Positions 9,218 to 20,125 of a stretch of 64,000 nucleotides of DNA are shown piece after piece. Every line of letters begins with the position of its first letter. Positions within the stretch are counted from its first letter, which is position 1. Source of the stretch: Enterococcus columbae DSM 7374 = ATCC 51263 (GTDB taxonomy: Bacteria; Bacillota; Bacilli; Lactobacillales; Enterococcaceae); the NCBI RefSeq assembly GCF_000406925.1, contig NZ_KE136351.1, forward strand, positions 5,474 to 69,473, read 5' to 3'. Under the pieces are notes generated by a model that saw only the letters and a list, made by a program, of their open reading frames with translations, ran no database searches and was not told the origin of the DNA. The translations under genes were made by a program, and so were the position numbers.

Positions 9218-10513
9218 TTAATTGATAAAACCAGTATATTTACGTTTCAGCATTAAACCTTCAAGCTGTTTAGCAGACTCTAAGGCCACACCGATAACGA
9301 TTAATAAACTTGTTCCTCCCAATCCGATAGATCCAGGTAAATTCCAAACCATTTGTGCAATGATTGGTAATAGAGCAACCAAACCTAAGAATACAGAACC
9401 AACTGTGCTTAAACGCATTAAAAGACCGGAAACATATTCTTCGGTACCACGACCTGGGCGAATACTTGGAATATAGCTTCCTTGCTTTTGTAGGTTTTCA
9501 GCTAATTTTTCTGGATTCACTTGAACAAAGGCATAGAAGAAAGTAAAGCCTACGATTAAAACGGTATATAAGGCAGCTCCAGGAACTGTGTTATAACTGA
9601 ATAATGTAGTCACTACTTCATACCATTTCTCATCACTGTGAGAGCTTGCTAGTGCTTGAATAATCGCACTAGGCGTAGTTAAAAAAGAACTAGCAAAGAT
9701 TACTGGAATCACCCCGGCGGCATTTACTTTTAACGGTAAATAGCTACTGGTTGGCGCTCCGGTCATGCGCTTAGTATATTGGATTGGAATTTTACGTTCA
9801 GCTTGTTGAACAAACGTTACAAACGTAATTACAACCAAAATAACAATTACTAATGCGACTGCGAATAATGCTGATTTCCACAACTGTGAAGAATCAACAT
9901 TAATGAAGTAATCTTCAACAATTTCTTTAATACTTCCTGGTAATTGTGAGATAATCCCTGCAAAGATGATCATTGACACACCATTACCAATCCCTTTTTC
10001 CGTAATTTGTTCACCTAACCAAGTAACAAACATTGTTCCTGTAGTTAAGATAAAACCAATTAAGACAAAGGTAGTTACAGTAGGATTCTTCACAAAACCT
10101 AACTGTGTGAAGTAGTTAAACCCTGCTGTAATTGTAACTGATTGGGCAAACGCAAGCACTAGCGTAATATAACGAGTGGCTTGGTTTAATTTACGTCTTC
10201 CGACTTCCCCTTGTTTTGACCATTCTACAAACTTCGGAACGATATCCATTTGTAAAAGCTGAACAATAATGGAAGCTGTAATGTATGGAGAAACCCCCAT
10301 TGCAAAGATAGAGAATCGCTGAATCGAGCTACCACTAACTAAATTTAGCATATTTAGAAAGGGTAGGTCGGCGATACTTTGTAATGAAGCGGCGTTTACT
10401 CCCGGAATCGTAATATGAGTACCTAAACGGAAGATAAACAAAATGAATACTGTAAATAGGATTCGTGATCGGATGTCTTTGACTTTAAATGCATCTTTAA
10501 GCAATTTAAACAT
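9218..10513 (-). CDS. secY: Protein translocase subunit SecY
   Basis: Channel subunit of the Sec translocon in the cytoplasmic membrane. The 431-residue protein has ten predicted hydrophobic helices, with the plug-region PGVN, the GTMFVTWLGEQITEKGIGNG segment and the C-terminal loop arginine region (RPGRGTEEY) typical of SecY. It begins 3 bp after rplO, so translation is probably coupled. Confidence 0.97.
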   Translation of the reverse strand: MFKLLKDAFKVKDIRSRILFTVFILFIFRLGTHITIPGVNAASLQSIADLPFLNMLNLVSGSSIQRFSIFAMGVSPYITASIIVQLLQMDIVPKFVEWSKQGEVGRRKLNQATRYITLVLAFAQSVTITAGFNYFTQLGFVKNPTVTTFVLIGFILTTGTMFVTWLGEQITEKGIGNGVSMIIFAGIISQLPGSIKEIVEDYFINVDSSQLWKSALFAVALVIVILVVITFVTFVQQAERKIPIQYTKRMTGAPTSSYLPLKVNAAGVIPVIFASSFLTTPSAIIQALASSHSDEKWYEVVTTLFSYNTVPGAALYTVLIVGFTFFYAFVQVNPEKLAENLQKQGSYIPSIRPGRGTEEYVSGLLMRLSTVGSVFLGLVALLPIIAQMVWNLPGSIGLGGTSLLIVIGVALESAKQLEGLMLKRKYTGFIN

Positions 10514-10516
10514 CTA

Positions 10517-10957
10517 TTAGATCACCTCGATTGATCCACCAGCAGCAACGATTGCTTCTTCAGCGGCTTTTGAGAACTTAGCAGCTTTCACTGTTAATTT
10601 CTTAGTTAGTGAGCCGTTACCTAAAACTTTGATTCCAGCTTTTTCGTTTTTCACGATTCCAGCTTCGATTAAAGCTACAGGAGTTACTTCTGCACCATCT
10701 TCGAAACGGTTTAAAACGTCTAAGTTAACAACAGCGTATTCTTTACGGTTGATGTTTGTAAATCCACGTTTTGGTAAACGACGGAACAATGGAGTTTGTC
10801 CCCCTTCAAAACCAAGACGTACTCCACCACCTGAACGAGCTTTTTGCCCTTTTTGTCCACGTCCTGCTGTTTTACCATTACCTGATGAAGTTCCACGACC
10901 AACACGGTTGCGTACTTGACGAGAACCTTCTGCAGGTTTTAATTCATGAAGTTTCAT
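10517..10957 (-). CDS. rplO: 50S ribosomal protein L15
   Basis: Large-subunit protein. The 146-residue sequence begins [13 protein letters not shown] and has the long Gly/Arg-rich extension ([15 protein letters not shown]) near residues 20-35, followed by the globular domain ending in IEVI. Gap of 50 bp after rpmD. Confidence 0.98.
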   Translation of the reverse strand: MKLHELKPAEGSRQVRNRVGRGTSSGNGKTAGRGQKGQKARSGGGVRLGFEGGQTPLFRRLPKRGFTNINRKEYAVVNLDVLNRFEDGAEVTPVALIEAGIVKNEKAGIKVLGNGSLTKKLTVKAAKFSKAAEEAIVAAGGSIEVI

Positions 10958-11007
10958 GTTTTTGGCACCTCCTTAATCAATTCTAAATCTAAAATATCTA
11001 TCTTTTA

Positions 11008-11187
11008 TTAAACTTCTTTAACGTCCACTAAGTGAGAAACAGCGTTAACCATACCTTTGATTGCATCGTTAGCAGGTTTTACAACTGAGCTATTCACTTT
11101 TGTTAGACCTAACGCTTGAACAGTTTTGCGTTGGCTTTGAGGACGTCCGATAACACTGCGTTTTAAAGTAATTTTTAATTCAGCCAT
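11008..11187 (-). CDS. rpmD: 50S ribosomal protein L30
   Basis: A 59-codon gene between rpsE and rplO. Translation begins [20 protein letters not shown] and ends HLVDVKEV, clearly L30. The ATG at 11187 follows AAGGAGGACAATAAT, and the stop is TAA at 11008-11010. Confidence 0.97.
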   Translation of the reverse strand: MAELKITLKRSVIGRPQSQRKTVQALGLTKVNSSVVKPANDAIKGMVNAVSHLVDVKEV

Positions 11188-11201
11188 TATTATTGTCCTC
11201 C

Positions 11202-11702
11202 TTAACCGATTAATTCTTCAACTGATTTGCCGCGTAGTGCTGCTACTTCTTCAGCACGTTTTAATTGTTTCAAACCTTCAATAGTTGCACGAACAACGTT
11301 AATTGGAGTGTTTGAACGTAGAGATTTAGATGCGATATCAGCGATACCAGCTAATTCTAAGACTGCACGAGTTGGTCCTCCAGCTACAACCCCAGAACCT
11401 TCTACAGCAGGTTTCATTAGGATACGTCCACCACCGAAAGTTCCAATAACTTCGTGAGGGATCGTAGTGCCAACCATAGGTACTTCAATTAAGTTTTTCT
11501 TCGCATCTTCAACAGCTTTACGGATAGCTTCTGGAACTTCTTGCGCTTTACCAGTACCAAAACCTACATGTCCGTTCTTGTCACCGACAACAACTAAAGC
11601 TGCGAAACGTAAACGACGTCCACCTTTAACAACTTTTGTTACACGGTTGATCGCTACAACGCGGTCTTCTAATTCCAAATGTTTTGGATCAATATAAACC
11701 AT
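11202..11702 (-). CDS. rpsE: 30S ribosomal protein S5
   Basis: Small-subunit protein involved in decoding fidelity and mRNA entry. The 166-residue protein has the N-terminal double-stranded RNA-binding domain ([20 protein letters not shown]) and the C-terminal domain with [19 protein letters not shown]. 20 bp after rplR. Confidence 0.98.
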   Translation of the reverse strand: MVYIDPKHLELEDRVVAINRVTKVVKGGRRLRFAALVVVGDKNGHVGFGTGKAQEVPEAIRKAVEDAKKNLIEVPMVGTTIPHEVIGTFGGGRILMKPAVEGSGVVAGGPTRAVLELAGIADIASKSLRSNTPINVVRATIEGLKQLKRAEEVAALRGKSVEELIG

Positions 11703-11722
11703 GAATGGTGTTCCTCCTTCTA

Positions 11723-12079
11723 TTAAAATTCAAGTCCATTTTCGCGAGCTGCTTGTGCTAAAGCTGCTACACGGCCATGGTAAAGGTATCCACCACGGTC
11801 AAAGACTACATTTTTAATACCTTTTGCTGCAGCACGTTGAGCTACTAATTTACCAACAGCTTGTGCTTGTTCAGTTTTTGTTCCACCTGAAATTTCTTTA
11901 TCTAAGGCAGAGGCACTTGCTAGCGTCACACCCGCTACGTCATCAATAATTTGAGCGTAGATGTTTTTGTTAGAACGGAAAACGTTCAAGCGTGGGCACT
12001 CAGCAGTACCAGAGATTTTGTTACGTACACGACGATGTCTTTTTTGACGTGTTTTATTTTTGTCTGGTTTTGTAATCAC
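11723..12079 (-). CDS. rplR: 50S ribosomal protein L18
   Basis: 5S rRNA-binding protein. I choose the GTG at 12079 ([19 protein letters not shown], 118 aa). An in-frame GTG at 12088 lies within the ribosome site AGAGGTGAC itself and cannot be the start. The conserved [18 protein letters not shown] and [16 protein letters not shown] segments are present. The 61-bp gap after rplF holds a GC-rich hexamer TAGGCC-type palindrome but no obvious signal. Confidence 0.96.
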   Translation of the reverse strand: MITKPDKNKTRQKRHRRVRNKISGTAECPRLNVFRSNKNIYAQIIDDVAGVTLASASALDKEISGGTKTEQAQAVGKLVAQRAAAKGIKNVVFDRGGYLYHGRVAALAQAARENGLEF

Positions 12080-12140
12080 AATTGTCACCTCTTTTATTAT
12101 GCTGGCCTAGGCCGCGAATCGTAAACAATGTTGTTTACGA

Positions 12141-12677
12141 TTATTTACCAGTTTTACCTTCTTTACGGCGTACATATTCACCAACGTAGCGAATACCTTT
12201 ACCTTTATAAGGTTCTGGTGGGCGAACACCACGAATGTTCGCTGCTAATTCACCAACAGCTTCTTTACTAATTCCTTTAACCACAACTTGTGTGTTAGCA
12301 GGAACTTCGATTTCGATACCAGCTGGTGCTTCGATTTCAACTGGGTGTGAGTAACCAACGTTCAATACAAGTTTTTTACCTTGTAATTGAGCACGGTATC
12401 CAACCCCGATTAGTTCTAATGCTTTTTGGAAACCTTCACTTACACCAACAACCATGTTATGGAAGACAGCGCGAGTAGTTCCGTGAATAGTTTTCATTTC
12501 TTTAGAATCATCTGGACGAGTGAATGTTACTTCGTTTCCTTCGATATTCATTTTAATATCAGCTGAGAAAGTACGAGTTAATTCACCTTTAGGTCCTTTT
12601 ACTGTAATTTCGTTTCCGTTTTGTTTTACTTCCACACCTTGAGGAAGAACAACAACTTTATTACCGATACGACTCAC
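12141..12677 (-). CDS. rplF: 50S ribosomal protein L6
   Basis: Binds 23S rRNA near the sarcin-ricin loop. The 178-residue protein has two tandem L6 domains and ends with the signature [20 protein letters not shown]. 31 bp after rpsH. Confidence 0.98.
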   Translation of the reverse strand: MSRIGNKVVVLPQGVEVKQNGNEITVKGPKGELTRTFSADIKMNIEGNEVTFTRPDDSKEMKTIHGTTRAVFHNMVVGVSEGFQKALELIGVGYRAQLQGKKLVLNVGYSHPVEIEAPAGIEIEVPANTQVVVKGISKEAVGELAANIRGVRPPEPYKGKGIRYVGEYVRRKEGKTGK

Positions 12678-12708
12678 TTAGAGGCACCTCCTTGTGTATT
12701 AATTTTTA

Positions 12709-13107
12709 TTACCATACGTAAGCGACAACTTCGCCACCGATATTTTTAGCTCTTGCTTCTTTGTCAGTGATTACACCTTCAGAAGTTGAGATAATCGCAA
12801 TCCCTAAACCATTTAATACTTTAGGTACTTCGTCAGCTTTAACATAAGCACGTAGACCTGGTTTTGAGATACGTTTTAAGTTTGTGATAACACGTTCGCC
12901 GTTTTTACCGTATTTTAAGAATACACGGATTACGCCTTGTTTGTCATCTTCGATATATTCTACATCACGTACGAAACCTTCACGTTTTAAGATTTCAGCG
13001 ATGTCACGTTTGATTTTTGAAGCAGGTACTTCTAAAACTTCGTGTTTTACCATGTTGGCATTACGAATACGAGTTAGAAAATCTGCAATTGGATCTGTCA
13101 TGACCAT
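12709..13107 (-). CDS. rpsH: 30S ribosomal protein S8
   Basis: Binds the central domain of 16S rRNA; in E. coli it is also the translational repressor of the spc operon. The 132-residue protein begins [20 protein letters not shown] and has the conserved [14 protein letters not shown] segment. ATG 13107 follows AAAGGAGGT by ten bases. Confidence 0.98.
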   Translation of the reverse strand: MVMTDPIADFLTRIRNANMVKHEVLEVPASKIKRDIAEILKREGFVRDVEYIEDDKQGVIRVFLKYGKNGERVITNLKRISKPGLRAYVKADEVPKVLNGLGIAIISTSEGVITDKEARAKNIGGEVVAYVW

Positions 13108-13142
13108 TAGATGATTTACCTCCTTTATGCGAATTTACTTTT

Positions 13143-13328
13143 TTACCAGCTAGCTTTCTTCACGCCGGGAATTTGACCTTTGTAGGCAAGTTCGCGGAAG
13201 CAAATACGGCAAAGTTTAAATTTACGATAAACTGAATGTGGACGTCCGCAACGTTCGCAACGAGTATATTCTTGAGTTGAGAATTTTGCAGGGCGTTTGT
13301 TCTTAGCAATCATTGATTTTTTAGCCAC
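13143..13328 (-). CDS. rpsN: 30S ribosomal protein S14, zinc type
   Basis: The 61-residue S14 carries CERC and CRIC pairs, the zinc-binding type Z form (often called rpsZ or rpsN1). It lies in its usual place between rplE and rpsH, 18 bp after rplE. Confidence 0.97.
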   Translation of the reverse strand: MAKKSMIAKNKRPAKFSTQEYTRCERCGRPHSVYRKFKLCRICFRELAYKGQIPGVKKASW

Positions 13329-13346
13329 GTAGTTCGCCTCCTTTTA

Positions 13347-13886
13347 TTATTTTGCAAATGGCATGCCTAATTGTGTTAACAACTCACGAGATTCTTCATC
13401 TGTTTGAGCTGTAGTTACAATAACGATATCCATACCACGTACTTTATCTACCAAATCGTAATCCACTTCAGGGAAGATTAATTGTTCTTTGATACCTAAA
13501 GTATAGTTTCCACGTCCATCAAATGCTTTTTTGCTTACACCATGGAAGTCACGTACACGTGGTAGAGAAACTGTTACTAGTTTGTCTAAGAATTCATACA
13601 TTCTTTCTCCACGTAAAGTAACTTTCGCACCGATTGGCATTCCTTCACGTAAACGGAAACCAGCGATTGATTTTTTAGCTTTAGTAATTAAAGGTTTTTG
13701 ACCTGAAATTAATTGTAATTCTTCAACAGCTTTATCTAAGTTTTTAGCGTTTGATACAGCATCACCAACACCCATGTTGATTACGATTTTTTCAACTTTA
13801 GGTACTTGCATAACTGAGCTATATGAAAATTTTTCCATTAAAGATGGAACAACTTCTTTTGTATATTTTTCTTTAAGGCGGTTCAT
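13347..13886 (-). CDS. rplE: 50S ribosomal protein L5
   Basis: 5S rRNA-binding protein of the central protuberance. The 179-residue protein shows [35 protein letters not shown] and the RDFHGV segment. 28 bp after rplX. Confidence 0.98.
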   Translation of the reverse strand: MNRLKEKYTKEVVPSLMEKFSYSSVMQVPKVEKIVINMGVGDAVSNAKNLDKAVEELQLISGQKPLITKAKKSIAGFRLREGMPIGAKVTLRGERMYEFLDKLVTVSLPRVRDFHGVSKKAFDGRGNYTLGIKEQLIFPEVDYDLVDKVRGMDIVIVTTAQTDEESRELLTQLGMPFAK

Positions 13887-13914
13887 TCAGTAAGCCCCTC
13901 CTTCCTTGTATTTA

Positions 13915-14226
13915 TTATTTATCTAAAACTTCACCGGTTTTCTTAGAAACACGGACTTTTTTGCCATCAACTTCTTTGTAAGCAACCTTTGTTGGTTGAC
14001 CGTTTGAAGGATCGATAACCATTACGTTAGAAACGTGAATTGGCGCTTCAACTTCAACGATTCCACCTTGAGGAGCAGCTTGAGAAGGTTTTTGGTGTTT
14101 CTTCACAATGTTTACACCTTCAACGATGACTTTATCTTGTTTAGGTAACGCAGCTAAAACTACGCCCTCTTTATTTTTGTCTTTTCCAGTGATAACTTTA
14201 ACTTTATCGCCTTTTTTAACAAACAT
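13915..14226 (-). CDS. rplX: 50S ribosomal protein L24
   Basis: Assembly initiator protein binding the 5' end of 23S rRNA. The 103-residue protein opens with a KOW motif ([17 protein letters not shown]). 35 bp after rplN. Confidence 0.98.
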   Translation of the reverse strand: MFVKKGDKVKVITGKDKNKEGVVLAALPKQDKVIVEGVNIVKKHQKPSQAAPQGGIVEVEAPIHVSNVMVIDPSNGQPTKVAYKEVDGKKVRVSKKTGEVLDK

Positions 14227-14261
14227 CTTTTCGTAGCACCTCCTTATGTTAAAATGAAAGA

Positions 14262-14669
<408 letters not shown>

Positions 14670-14691
14670 CTATATAGGAAAATCTCGTTGA

Positions 14692-14958
14692 TTAAATAAT
14701 CACTGCTTTTTCAACAATCTCTACTAGACGGAAACGTTTTGTAGCTGATAATGGACGAGTTTCCATAATTTTCACGATATCTCCAACTTTTGCTTCATTG
14801 TTTTCATCGTGAGCTTTGTATTTCTTAGAATAGTTCAGACGTTTACCATAAATTGGATGGTTACGTTTTGTTTCAACAACAACAGTAATAGTTTTATCCA
14901 TTTTGTCAGATACTACGCGACCTTGGTAAACTTTACGTTGATTTCTTTCTTCAGTCAT
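14692..14958 (-). CDS. rpsQ: 30S ribosomal protein S17
   Basis: Binds the 5' domain of 16S rRNA. The 88-residue OB-fold protein has [19 protein letters not shown] and [16 protein letters not shown]-type motifs (here [18 protein letters not shown]). 24 bp after rpmC. Confidence 0.98.
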   Translation of the reverse strand: MTEERNQRKVYQGRVVSDKMDKTITVVVETKRNHPIYGKRLNYSKKYKAHDENNEAKVGDIVKIMETRPLSATKRFRLVEIVEKAVII

Positions 14959-14982
14959 ACGATGAATGGCCTCCTTCCACGA

Positions 14983-15171
14983 TTACTTAGCTTGTTCACG
15001 CAATACTGTTTTGATGCGTGCAATCGATTTACGTACTTCTTTGATTCGTGCAGTGTTTTCTAATTGGCCTGTCGCTAATTGGAATCTAAGATTGAACAAT
15101 TCTTCTTTTAATTGTTTTTCTTGATCTAGCATTTCGGCAGTGGTTAATTCTCTGATTTCTTTAACCTTCAT
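14983..15171 (-). CDS. rpmC: 50S ribosomal protein L29
   Basis: Exit-tunnel protein that helps dock SRP and trigger factor. I set the start at ATG 15171 ([15 protein letters not shown], 62 aa), preceded by GGGTGGTG; a longer frame from 15195 would add eight residues not found in L29. The start overlaps the last 11 bp of rplP, suggesting coupled translation. The protein is a two-helix coiled hairpin. Confidence 0.96.
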   Translation of the reverse strand: MKVKEIRELTTAEMLDQEKQLKEELFNLRFQLATGQLENTARIKEVRKSIARIKTVLREQAK

Positions 15172-15595
15172 TCGATTCACCACCCATTTCCTCACGTTTT
15201 ACGATCTTAGTTTTTACTGGTAATTTGTGAGAAGCTAGACGTAATGCTTCACGAGCTACTTCTTCAGATACGCCTGCAATTTCAAACATGATTTTGCCGC
15301 GTTTAACTGGTGCAACCCATCCTTCAGGTGCCCCTTTACCAGATCCCATACGTACCCCAATCGCTTTGGCAGTATAAGATTTGTGAGGGAAGATTTTAAT
15401 CCATACTTTCCCACCACGTTTCATGTAACGAGTCATAGCAATACGGGCTGCTTCGATTTGACGGTTGGTAATCCAATGAGATTCAACAGCTTGCAAACCG
15501 TATTCACCAAATGTAATTTCTTTTCCGCCTTTAGCTTCCCCGCGCATTTTACCACGGAACTCACGACGGTGTTTTACACGTTTAGGTACTAACAT
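15161..15595 (-). CDS. rplP: 50S ribosomal protein L16
   Basis: A-site-proximal large-subunit protein. The 144-residue sequence begins [19 protein letters not shown] and contains [19 protein letters not shown]. It starts 3 bp after rpsC and its end overlaps rpmC by 11 bp. Confidence 0.98.
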   Translation of the reverse strand: MLVPKRVKHRREFRGKMRGEAKGGKEITFGEYGLQAVESHWITNRQIEAARIAMTRYMKRGGKVWIKIFPHKSYTAKAIGVRMGSGKGAPEGWVAPVKRGKIMFEIAGVSEEVAREALRLASHKLPVKTKIVKREEMGGESNEG

Positions 15596-15598
15596 GTC

Positions 15599-16255
15599 TT
15601 ATTTCCCTCCTTTTTCAGTGTTTTTTTTAGTTGGAAGAACTTCTCCACGATAGATCCACACTTTAACTCCTAGTTTTCCGTATGTTGTATCTGCTTCTTC
15701 CCATGCGTAGTCGATGTCTGCACGCAATGTGTGAAGTGGAACTGTTCCTTCTGAGTAGCCTTCGCTACGAGCGATATCAGCACCGTTTAAACGACCTGAT
15801 ACTTGTGTTTTGATTCCTTTAGCGCCTGAACGCATTGCGCGTTGGATCGCTTGTTTTTGAGCACGACGGAAAGCAACACGGTTTTCTAATTGACGTGCAA
15901 TACCTTCGCCGACTAATTTAGCATCTAAATCTGGTTTTTTGATTTCCACAATGTTGATGTGTACTCGTTTACCAGTTAATTTGTTTAATTCTTTACGTAG
16001 GTTTTCGACTTCAGCTCCGCCTTTACCGATAACCATACCTGGTTTAGCTGTGTGGATTGAAACGTTCACGCGATTTGCAGCGCGTTCGATTTCGATTGTT
16101 GACACAGCGGCATCAGCAAGTTTAGATGCGATAAATTTACGAATTTTTAAATCTTCGTGTAGAAATTCAGCATACTCTTTTTCAGCATACCATTTTGCAT
16201 CCCAGTCACGGATGATGCCTACACGCATTCCAATTGGATGTACTTTTTGACCCAC
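15599..16255 (-). CDS. rpsC: 30S ribosomal protein S3
   Basis: Forms part of the mRNA entry site and helicase. The 218-residue protein has an N-terminal [14 protein letters not shown], a KH domain with [12 protein letters not shown] about residues 75-86, and the C-terminal [15 protein letters not shown] segment. 13 bp after rplV. Confidence 0.98.
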   Translation of the reverse strand: MGQKVHPIGMRVGIIRDWDAKWYAEKEYAEFLHEDLKIRKFIASKLADAAVSTIEIERAANRVNVSIHTAKPGMVIGKGGAEVENLRKELNKLTGKRVHINIVEIKKPDLDAKLVGEGIARQLENRVAFRRAQKQAIQRAMRSGAKGIKTQVSGRLNGADIARSEGYSEGTVPLHTLRADIDYAWEEADTTYGKLGVKVWIYRGEVLPTKKNTEKGGK

Positions 16256-16268
16256 TGATTGTCCCTCC

Positions 16269-16616
16269 TTATTTTTCTGATACGACTACCGTAATATGAC
16301 TTGTACGTTTGTTGATTGGTGAAGCTGATCCTTTCGCACGTGGACGGAAACGTTTCATTGTTGGTCCTTCGTTTACGAAAGCTTCAGAAACGAATAAGTT
16401 TTCAACATCTAAGTCAAAATTATTTTCAGCATTCGCAATTGCTGACATCAATACTTTTTCAATGATTCCAGCAGCTTTGTTTGGTGTAAATTTTAAGATT
16501 GCAATTGCTTCAGCAACGCTTTTTCCTCTGATTAAGTCGATAACTAAACGCGCTTTACGAGGAGATGTGCGTACTGTTTTAGCAGTTGCTTTAGCTGATG
16601 TAATTTGTTCTGCCAT
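16269..16616 (-). CDS. rplV: 50S ribosomal protein L22
   Basis: Lines the exit tunnel; its beta hairpin is a macrolide contact. The 115-residue protein contains [17 protein letters not shown] and the hairpin [19 protein letters not shown]. No deletion is seen in the hairpin. 20 bp after rpsS. Confidence 0.98.
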   Translation of the reverse strand: MAEQITSAKATAKTVRTSPRKARLVIDLIRGKSVAEAIAILKFTPNKAAGIIEKVLMSAIANAENNFDLDVENLFVSEAFVNEGPTMKRFRPRAKGSASPINKRTSHITVVVSEK

Positions 16617-16636
16617 TTGTATATCCTCCCCTCAGA

Positions 16637-16915
16637 CTAACGTTTTGTTTTCTTATCGTCAGCTGCGTGGCCACGATAAGTTCTTGTTGGTGCAAATTCA
16701 CCTAATTTATGTCCTACCATGTCTTCTTGAATGTAAACAGGCACGTGTTTACGTCCATCATACACAGCGATTGTGAATCCAACAAAACTTGGGAAGATTG
16801 TAGAACGACGAGACCAAGTTTTGATTACTTTTTTCTTTTCAACACCTTGTTGTGCTTCGACCTTTTTCATCAAATGGTCATCGACAAAAGGTCCTTTCTT
16901 TAAGCTACGACCCAT
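16637..16915 (-). CDS. rpsS: 30S ribosomal protein S19
   Basis: Head protein of the small subunit. The 92-residue sequence begins [20 protein letters not shown] and contains [16 protein letters not shown]. 42 bp after rplB. Confidence 0.98.
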   Translation of the reverse strand: MGRSLKKGPFVDDHLMKKVEAQQGVEKKKVIKTWSRRSTIFPSFVGFTIAVYDGRKHVPVYIQEDMVGHKLGEFAPTRTYRGHAADDKKTKR

Positions 16916-16957
16916 GGTGAACCTCCTCTCAAAATGTGCGACACATGGTCATAAAAA

Positions 16958-17791
16958 TTATTTAGTCTTACGACGACGAACGATAAGCTTATCTGATTTA
17001 GCTTTCTTGTTACGAGTTTTGAAGCCAAGAGCTGGTTGACCCCAAGGTGAAACTGGTGCTTTACGTCCGATTGGAGCACGACCTTCACCACCACCGTGTG
17101 GGTGATCATTAGGGTTCATTACGCTACCGCGAACAGTAGGACGTTTACGCATCCAACGAGCACGACCGGCTTTACCAATGTTAATTAATTCGTGTTGTTC
17201 GTTACCAACAGCACCGATTGTTGCACGGCATGTTGCTAAGATCATACGAACTTCACCTGAGTTCAAGCGGATAAGAACGTATTTACCTTCTTTACCTAAT
17301 ACTTGAGCACTTGTACCAGCTGAACGAATTAATTGTCCACCTTTACCAGGTTTTAATTCGATGTTGTGGATAACTGTACCAACTGGAATGTTTTCTAATG
17401 GTAAAGCATTACCCACTTTGATATCAGCTTCAGGACCAGAAACAACTGTCATGCCAACTTCTAGGCCTTTAGGTGCTAAGATATAAGTTTTTACTCCATC
17501 TTCGTAGTGCAATAACGCAATGTTTGCAGAACGGTTTGGATCGTATTCGATTGTTGCAACTTTAGCGACAACATTATCTTTATTACGTTTGAAATCGATC
17601 AAACGGTATTGACGTTTGTGACCGCCACCTTGGTGACGTACAGTAATGCGTCCGTTGTTGTTACGGCCAGCATTGTTTTTCAATGGCGCTAATAATGTTT
17701 TTTCTGGTTTTGATGTAGTAATTTCAGCAAAATCAGAAGAAGTCATATTACGACGACCATTTGAGGTAGGTTTGTACTTTTTAATCGCCAC
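16958..17791 (-). CDS. rplB: 50S ribosomal protein L2
   Basis: Largest and most conserved protein near the peptidyl transferase centre. The 277-residue protein has the central SH3-like region and the C-terminal [20 protein letters not shown] motif with the conserved histidine. 39 bp after rplW. Confidence 0.98.
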   Translation of the reverse strand: MAIKKYKPTSNGRRNMTSSDFAEITTSKPEKTLLAPLKNNAGRNNNGRITVRHQGGGHKRQYRLIDFKRNKDNVVAKVATIEYDPNRSANIALLHYEDGVKTYILAPKGLEVGMTVVSGPEADIKVGNALPLENIPVGTVIHNIELKPGKGGQLIRSAGTSAQVLGKEGKYVLIRLNSGEVRMILATCRATIGAVGNEQHELINIGKAGRARWMRKRPTVRGSVMNPNDHPHGGGEGRAPIGRKAPVSPWGQPALGFKTRNKKAKSDKLIVRRRKTK

Positions 17792-17830
17792 GTCTATTTC
17801 CCTCCTATTTTAACTTTCGTAATATTTGGC

Positions 17831-18118
17831 TTATTCAGCGCCAAATAATTCAATTGCTTTAGAATCTTTTGTTAATGTCACAATTGCTTTGCGACGTTTG
17901 TTTGTATAACCTGCATATTTACCCATACGTTTGAATTTAGGACGTACGTTTACGATGTTTACTTCTTTAACTTTTACATCGAAAGCAGCTTCTACAGCTT
18001 GTTTTACTAATGTTTTGTTTGCACGAGTATCCACTTCAAAAGTGTATTTGTTCGCTTCCATAGCGTTCATAGACTTTTCAGTGATTACTGGACGTTTGAT
18101 GACATCTAGTAAGTTCAT
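17831..18118 (-). CDS. rplW: 50S ribosomal protein L23
   Basis: Exit-site protein and docking point for trigger factor and SRP. The 95-residue protein contains [16 protein letters not shown] and the [16 protein letters not shown] loop. Its ATG overlaps the rplD stop by one base. Confidence 0.98.
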   Translation of the reverse strand: MNLLDVIKRPVITEKSMNAMEANKYTFEVDTRANKTLVKQAVEAAFDVKVKEVNIVNVRPKFKRMGKYAGYTNKRRKAIVTLTKDSKAIELFGAE

Positions 18119-18741
18119 TATGCAAGCACCTCCTCAATTTGAGTAAGAGCAGTTTGAGTTACTAATAATTTGTCATTTGATACAACATCAAGTACGCTTA
18201 CGTTGTCAGAAGCAACTACGCTTACGTTTGGTAAGTTACGAGCTGATAAAGCAGCAAAGTCATTACCTGGCTCTAATACTACTAATACTTTTGTATCAAT
18301 TGATAAGTTAGCAAGAACTTGTTTGAATTCTTTAGTTTTTGGAGCTTCGAAGCTTAATGCATCAACTGCTACCAAGTTATTTGAAGCAACTTTTTCTGAT
18401 AAAACAGATTTCATTGCTAAACGACGAACTTTTCTAGGAAGTTTGTAGCCGTATGAACGTGGTGTTGGTCCAAATACAACGCCACCTCCACGCCATTGTG
18501 GTGAACGAATAGAACCTTGACGTGCACGACCTGTTCCTTTTTGACGCCATGGTTTGCGTCCGCCACCGCTTACTGCGCTACGGTTTTTAACAGCGTGTGT
18601 ACCTTGTCTTAATGAAGCACGTTGCATGATAACTGCATCAAATACAACACTTTCATTAGGTTCAATTCCAAAAATTTCTTCATTTAAAGTAATTTCGCCA
18701 ATTTGGCTTCCATCTTGTTTAAATAATGCTACGTTTGGCAT
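18118..18741 (-). CDS. rplD: 50S ribosomal protein L4
   Basis: Exit-tunnel protein; in E. coli it autoregulates the S10 operon. The 207-residue protein has the extended loop [19 protein letters not shown] near residues 60-80 that reaches the tunnel. 28 bp after rplC. Whether it regulates the structured leader upstream of rpsJ cannot be told from sequence. Confidence 0.98.
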   Translation of the reverse strand: MPNVALFKQDGSQIGEITLNEEIFGIEPNESVVFDAVIMQRASLRQGTHAVKNRSAVSGGGRKPWRQKGTGRARQGSIRSPQWRGGGVVFGPTPRSYGYKLPRKVRRLAMKSVLSEKVASNNLVAVDALSFEAPKTKEFKQVLANLSIDTKVLVVLEPGNDFAALSARNLPNVSVVASDNVSVLDVVSNDKLLVTQTALTQIEEVLA

Positions 18742-18769
18742 TCCTTAGTTCCTCCTTTCTTCCTATCTA

Positions 18770-19399
18770 TTATTTAGCCTTCACAGCTGATTTGATTGTA
18801 ATCAATGATTTCTTCGCGCCTGGCACGTTACCTTTGATTAAGATTACGTTACGTTCAGCATCTACACGTACGATTTCAAGATTTTGAATTGTTACGCGGT
18901 TGCCTCCCATACGGCCAGCAAGGTGTTTATTCTTGAATACGCGGTTTGGTGCAACTGGACCCATTGATCCAGGACGACGATGGTAACGAGAACCGTGAGC
19001 CATTGGTCCGCGGCTTTGTCCATGACGTTTGATAACGCCTTGGAATCCTTTACCTTTAGTTGTTCCTGTAACGTCAACGATGTCTCCAGCTTGGAACACA
19101 TCCACTTTAATTTCTGATCCTACTTCTAAGCCCTCAAGCTCAACACCCTTGAATTCACGAATGAAGCGCTTAGGAGCCGTGTTTGCTTTTGCAACATGAC
19201 CTTTCGCAGGTTTGTTAGACAAAACTTCGCGCATATCTTCAAAACCAACTTGAATGGCTTCATAGCCGTCAGTTTCAACAGTTTTCACTTGTAATACTAC
19301 GTTTGGAGTAGCTTCTACAACAGTAACTGGGATTAATTCTCCAGATTCAGTGAAGATTTGTGTCATTCCCACTTTTTTCCCTAAGATTCCTTTGGTCAT
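18770..19399 (-). CDS. rplC: 50S ribosomal protein L3
   Basis: Assembly initiator protein reaching the peptidyl transferase centre. The 209-residue protein begins [16 protein letters not shown] and has [20 protein letters not shown], the extension near residues 126-145. 27 bp after rpsJ. Confidence 0.98.
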   Translation of the reverse strand: MTKGILGKKVGMTQIFTESGELIPVTVVEATPNVVLQVKTVETDGYEAIQVGFEDMREVLSNKPAKGHVAKANTAPKRFIREFKGVELEGLEVGSEIKVDVFQAGDIVDVTGTTKGKGFQGVIKRHGQSRGPMAHGSRYHRRPGSMGPVAPNRVFKNKHLAGRMGGNRVTIQNLEIVRVDAERNVILIKGNVPGAKKSLITIKSAVKAK

Positions 19400-19426
19400 G
19401 ATTACACCTCCATCTTAATTAATTGA

Positions 19427-19735
19427 TTATAGTTTGATTTCGATATTTACACCTGATGGTAAGTCAAGCTTCATTAAAGCATCAACTGTCTTTGGTGTTG
19501 GGTTCACAATGTCGATTAGACGTTTGTGTGTACGCATTTCGAATTGTTCGCGTGAATCTTTGTATTTGTGAGTCGCACGAATAATTGTGTAAAGACTACG
19601 TTCTGTTGGTAATGGAATTGGACCAGACACATCTGCTCCAGTTCTTTTTGCAGTTTCTACAATTTTATCCGCTGATTGATCTAAAATACGATGTTCATAC
19701 GCTTTTAAACGGATACGAATTTTTTGTTTTGCCAT
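19427..19735 (-). CDS. rpsJ: 30S ribosomal protein S10
   Basis: Small-subunit head protein and, as NusE, a partner of NusB and NusG in antitermination. The 102-residue protein begins [20 protein letters not shown] and has the [20 protein letters not shown] segment. First gene of the ribosomal superoperon, behind a strong promoter and a structured leader of about 160 nt. ATG 19735 follows AAGGAGGGAAACTAA. Confidence 0.98.
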   Translation of the reverse strand: MAKQKIRIRLKAYEHRILDQSADKIVETAKRTGADVSGPIPLPTERSLYTIIRATHKYKDSREQFEMRTHKRLIDIVNPTPKTVDALMKLDLPSGVNIEIKL

Positions 19736-19739
19736 TTAG

Positions 19740-19895
19740 TTTCCCTCCTTCGCCTATTTTGACAAGTAGACATAGCTCCACGAAAATTTTCCGTCACGCT
19801 CGACCATGGCAAAGCGTCCGGGCGTGTCGCAACCTCTCGTTTCTTAGCCGGCAGATTTTTTCTCTGCAAGTACGTTCATTTCTATGAACAGCACC
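19740..19895 (-). promoter_or_regulatory. Structured leader of the S10 operon
   Basis: Between the promoter and rpsJ the minus-strand RNA can form several hairpins: GTTCAT/ATGAAC with a four-base loop, GCAGA/TCTGC around an A run, and CGCT/AGCG. This is compatible with a ribosomal-protein leader, but I do not recognise it as a named Rfam family and see no intact terminator. Confidence 0.45.
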
Positions 19896-19901
19896 TTTTT
19901 G

Positions 19902-19930
19902 ATTATAGTATATGTTTCCCTTTGATGCAA
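19902..19930 (-). promoter_or_regulatory. Promoter of the S10-spc-alpha superoperon
   Basis: Minus strand: -35 TTGCAT (19925-19930), 17-nt spacer, -10 TATAAT (19902-19907). No other strong promoter is seen until the one before infA. Confidence 0.88.
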
Positions 19931-20125
19931 GCCTTTTTTCTTGAAAATATGAAAAAATATCAATAAGTTTTCAATTTTACTTTATCTAGGTAAGAATGTT
20001 TTGATTGTCGCTATTTTTTTTGCTTTAATTAATTGAAAAGAATCGCTATATTATATAGTAGAAATCATTCATTAAGCAATTAGTCGATGTAAAAAGATCA
20101 AAAATATTTTGGGGAGGATGCTGCT

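Noticed and set aside
10629-10919. Long frames antisense to ribosomal genes (for example 10629-10919, 14254-14691, 16309-16776)
   Set aside because: They are shadows caused by the strong codon bias of highly expressed genes and have no ribosome sites.
19740-20125. tRNA or small RNA gene in the rpsJ-MocR gap
   Set aside because: No cloverleaf or T-loop motif; the stems are explained by the S10 leader.
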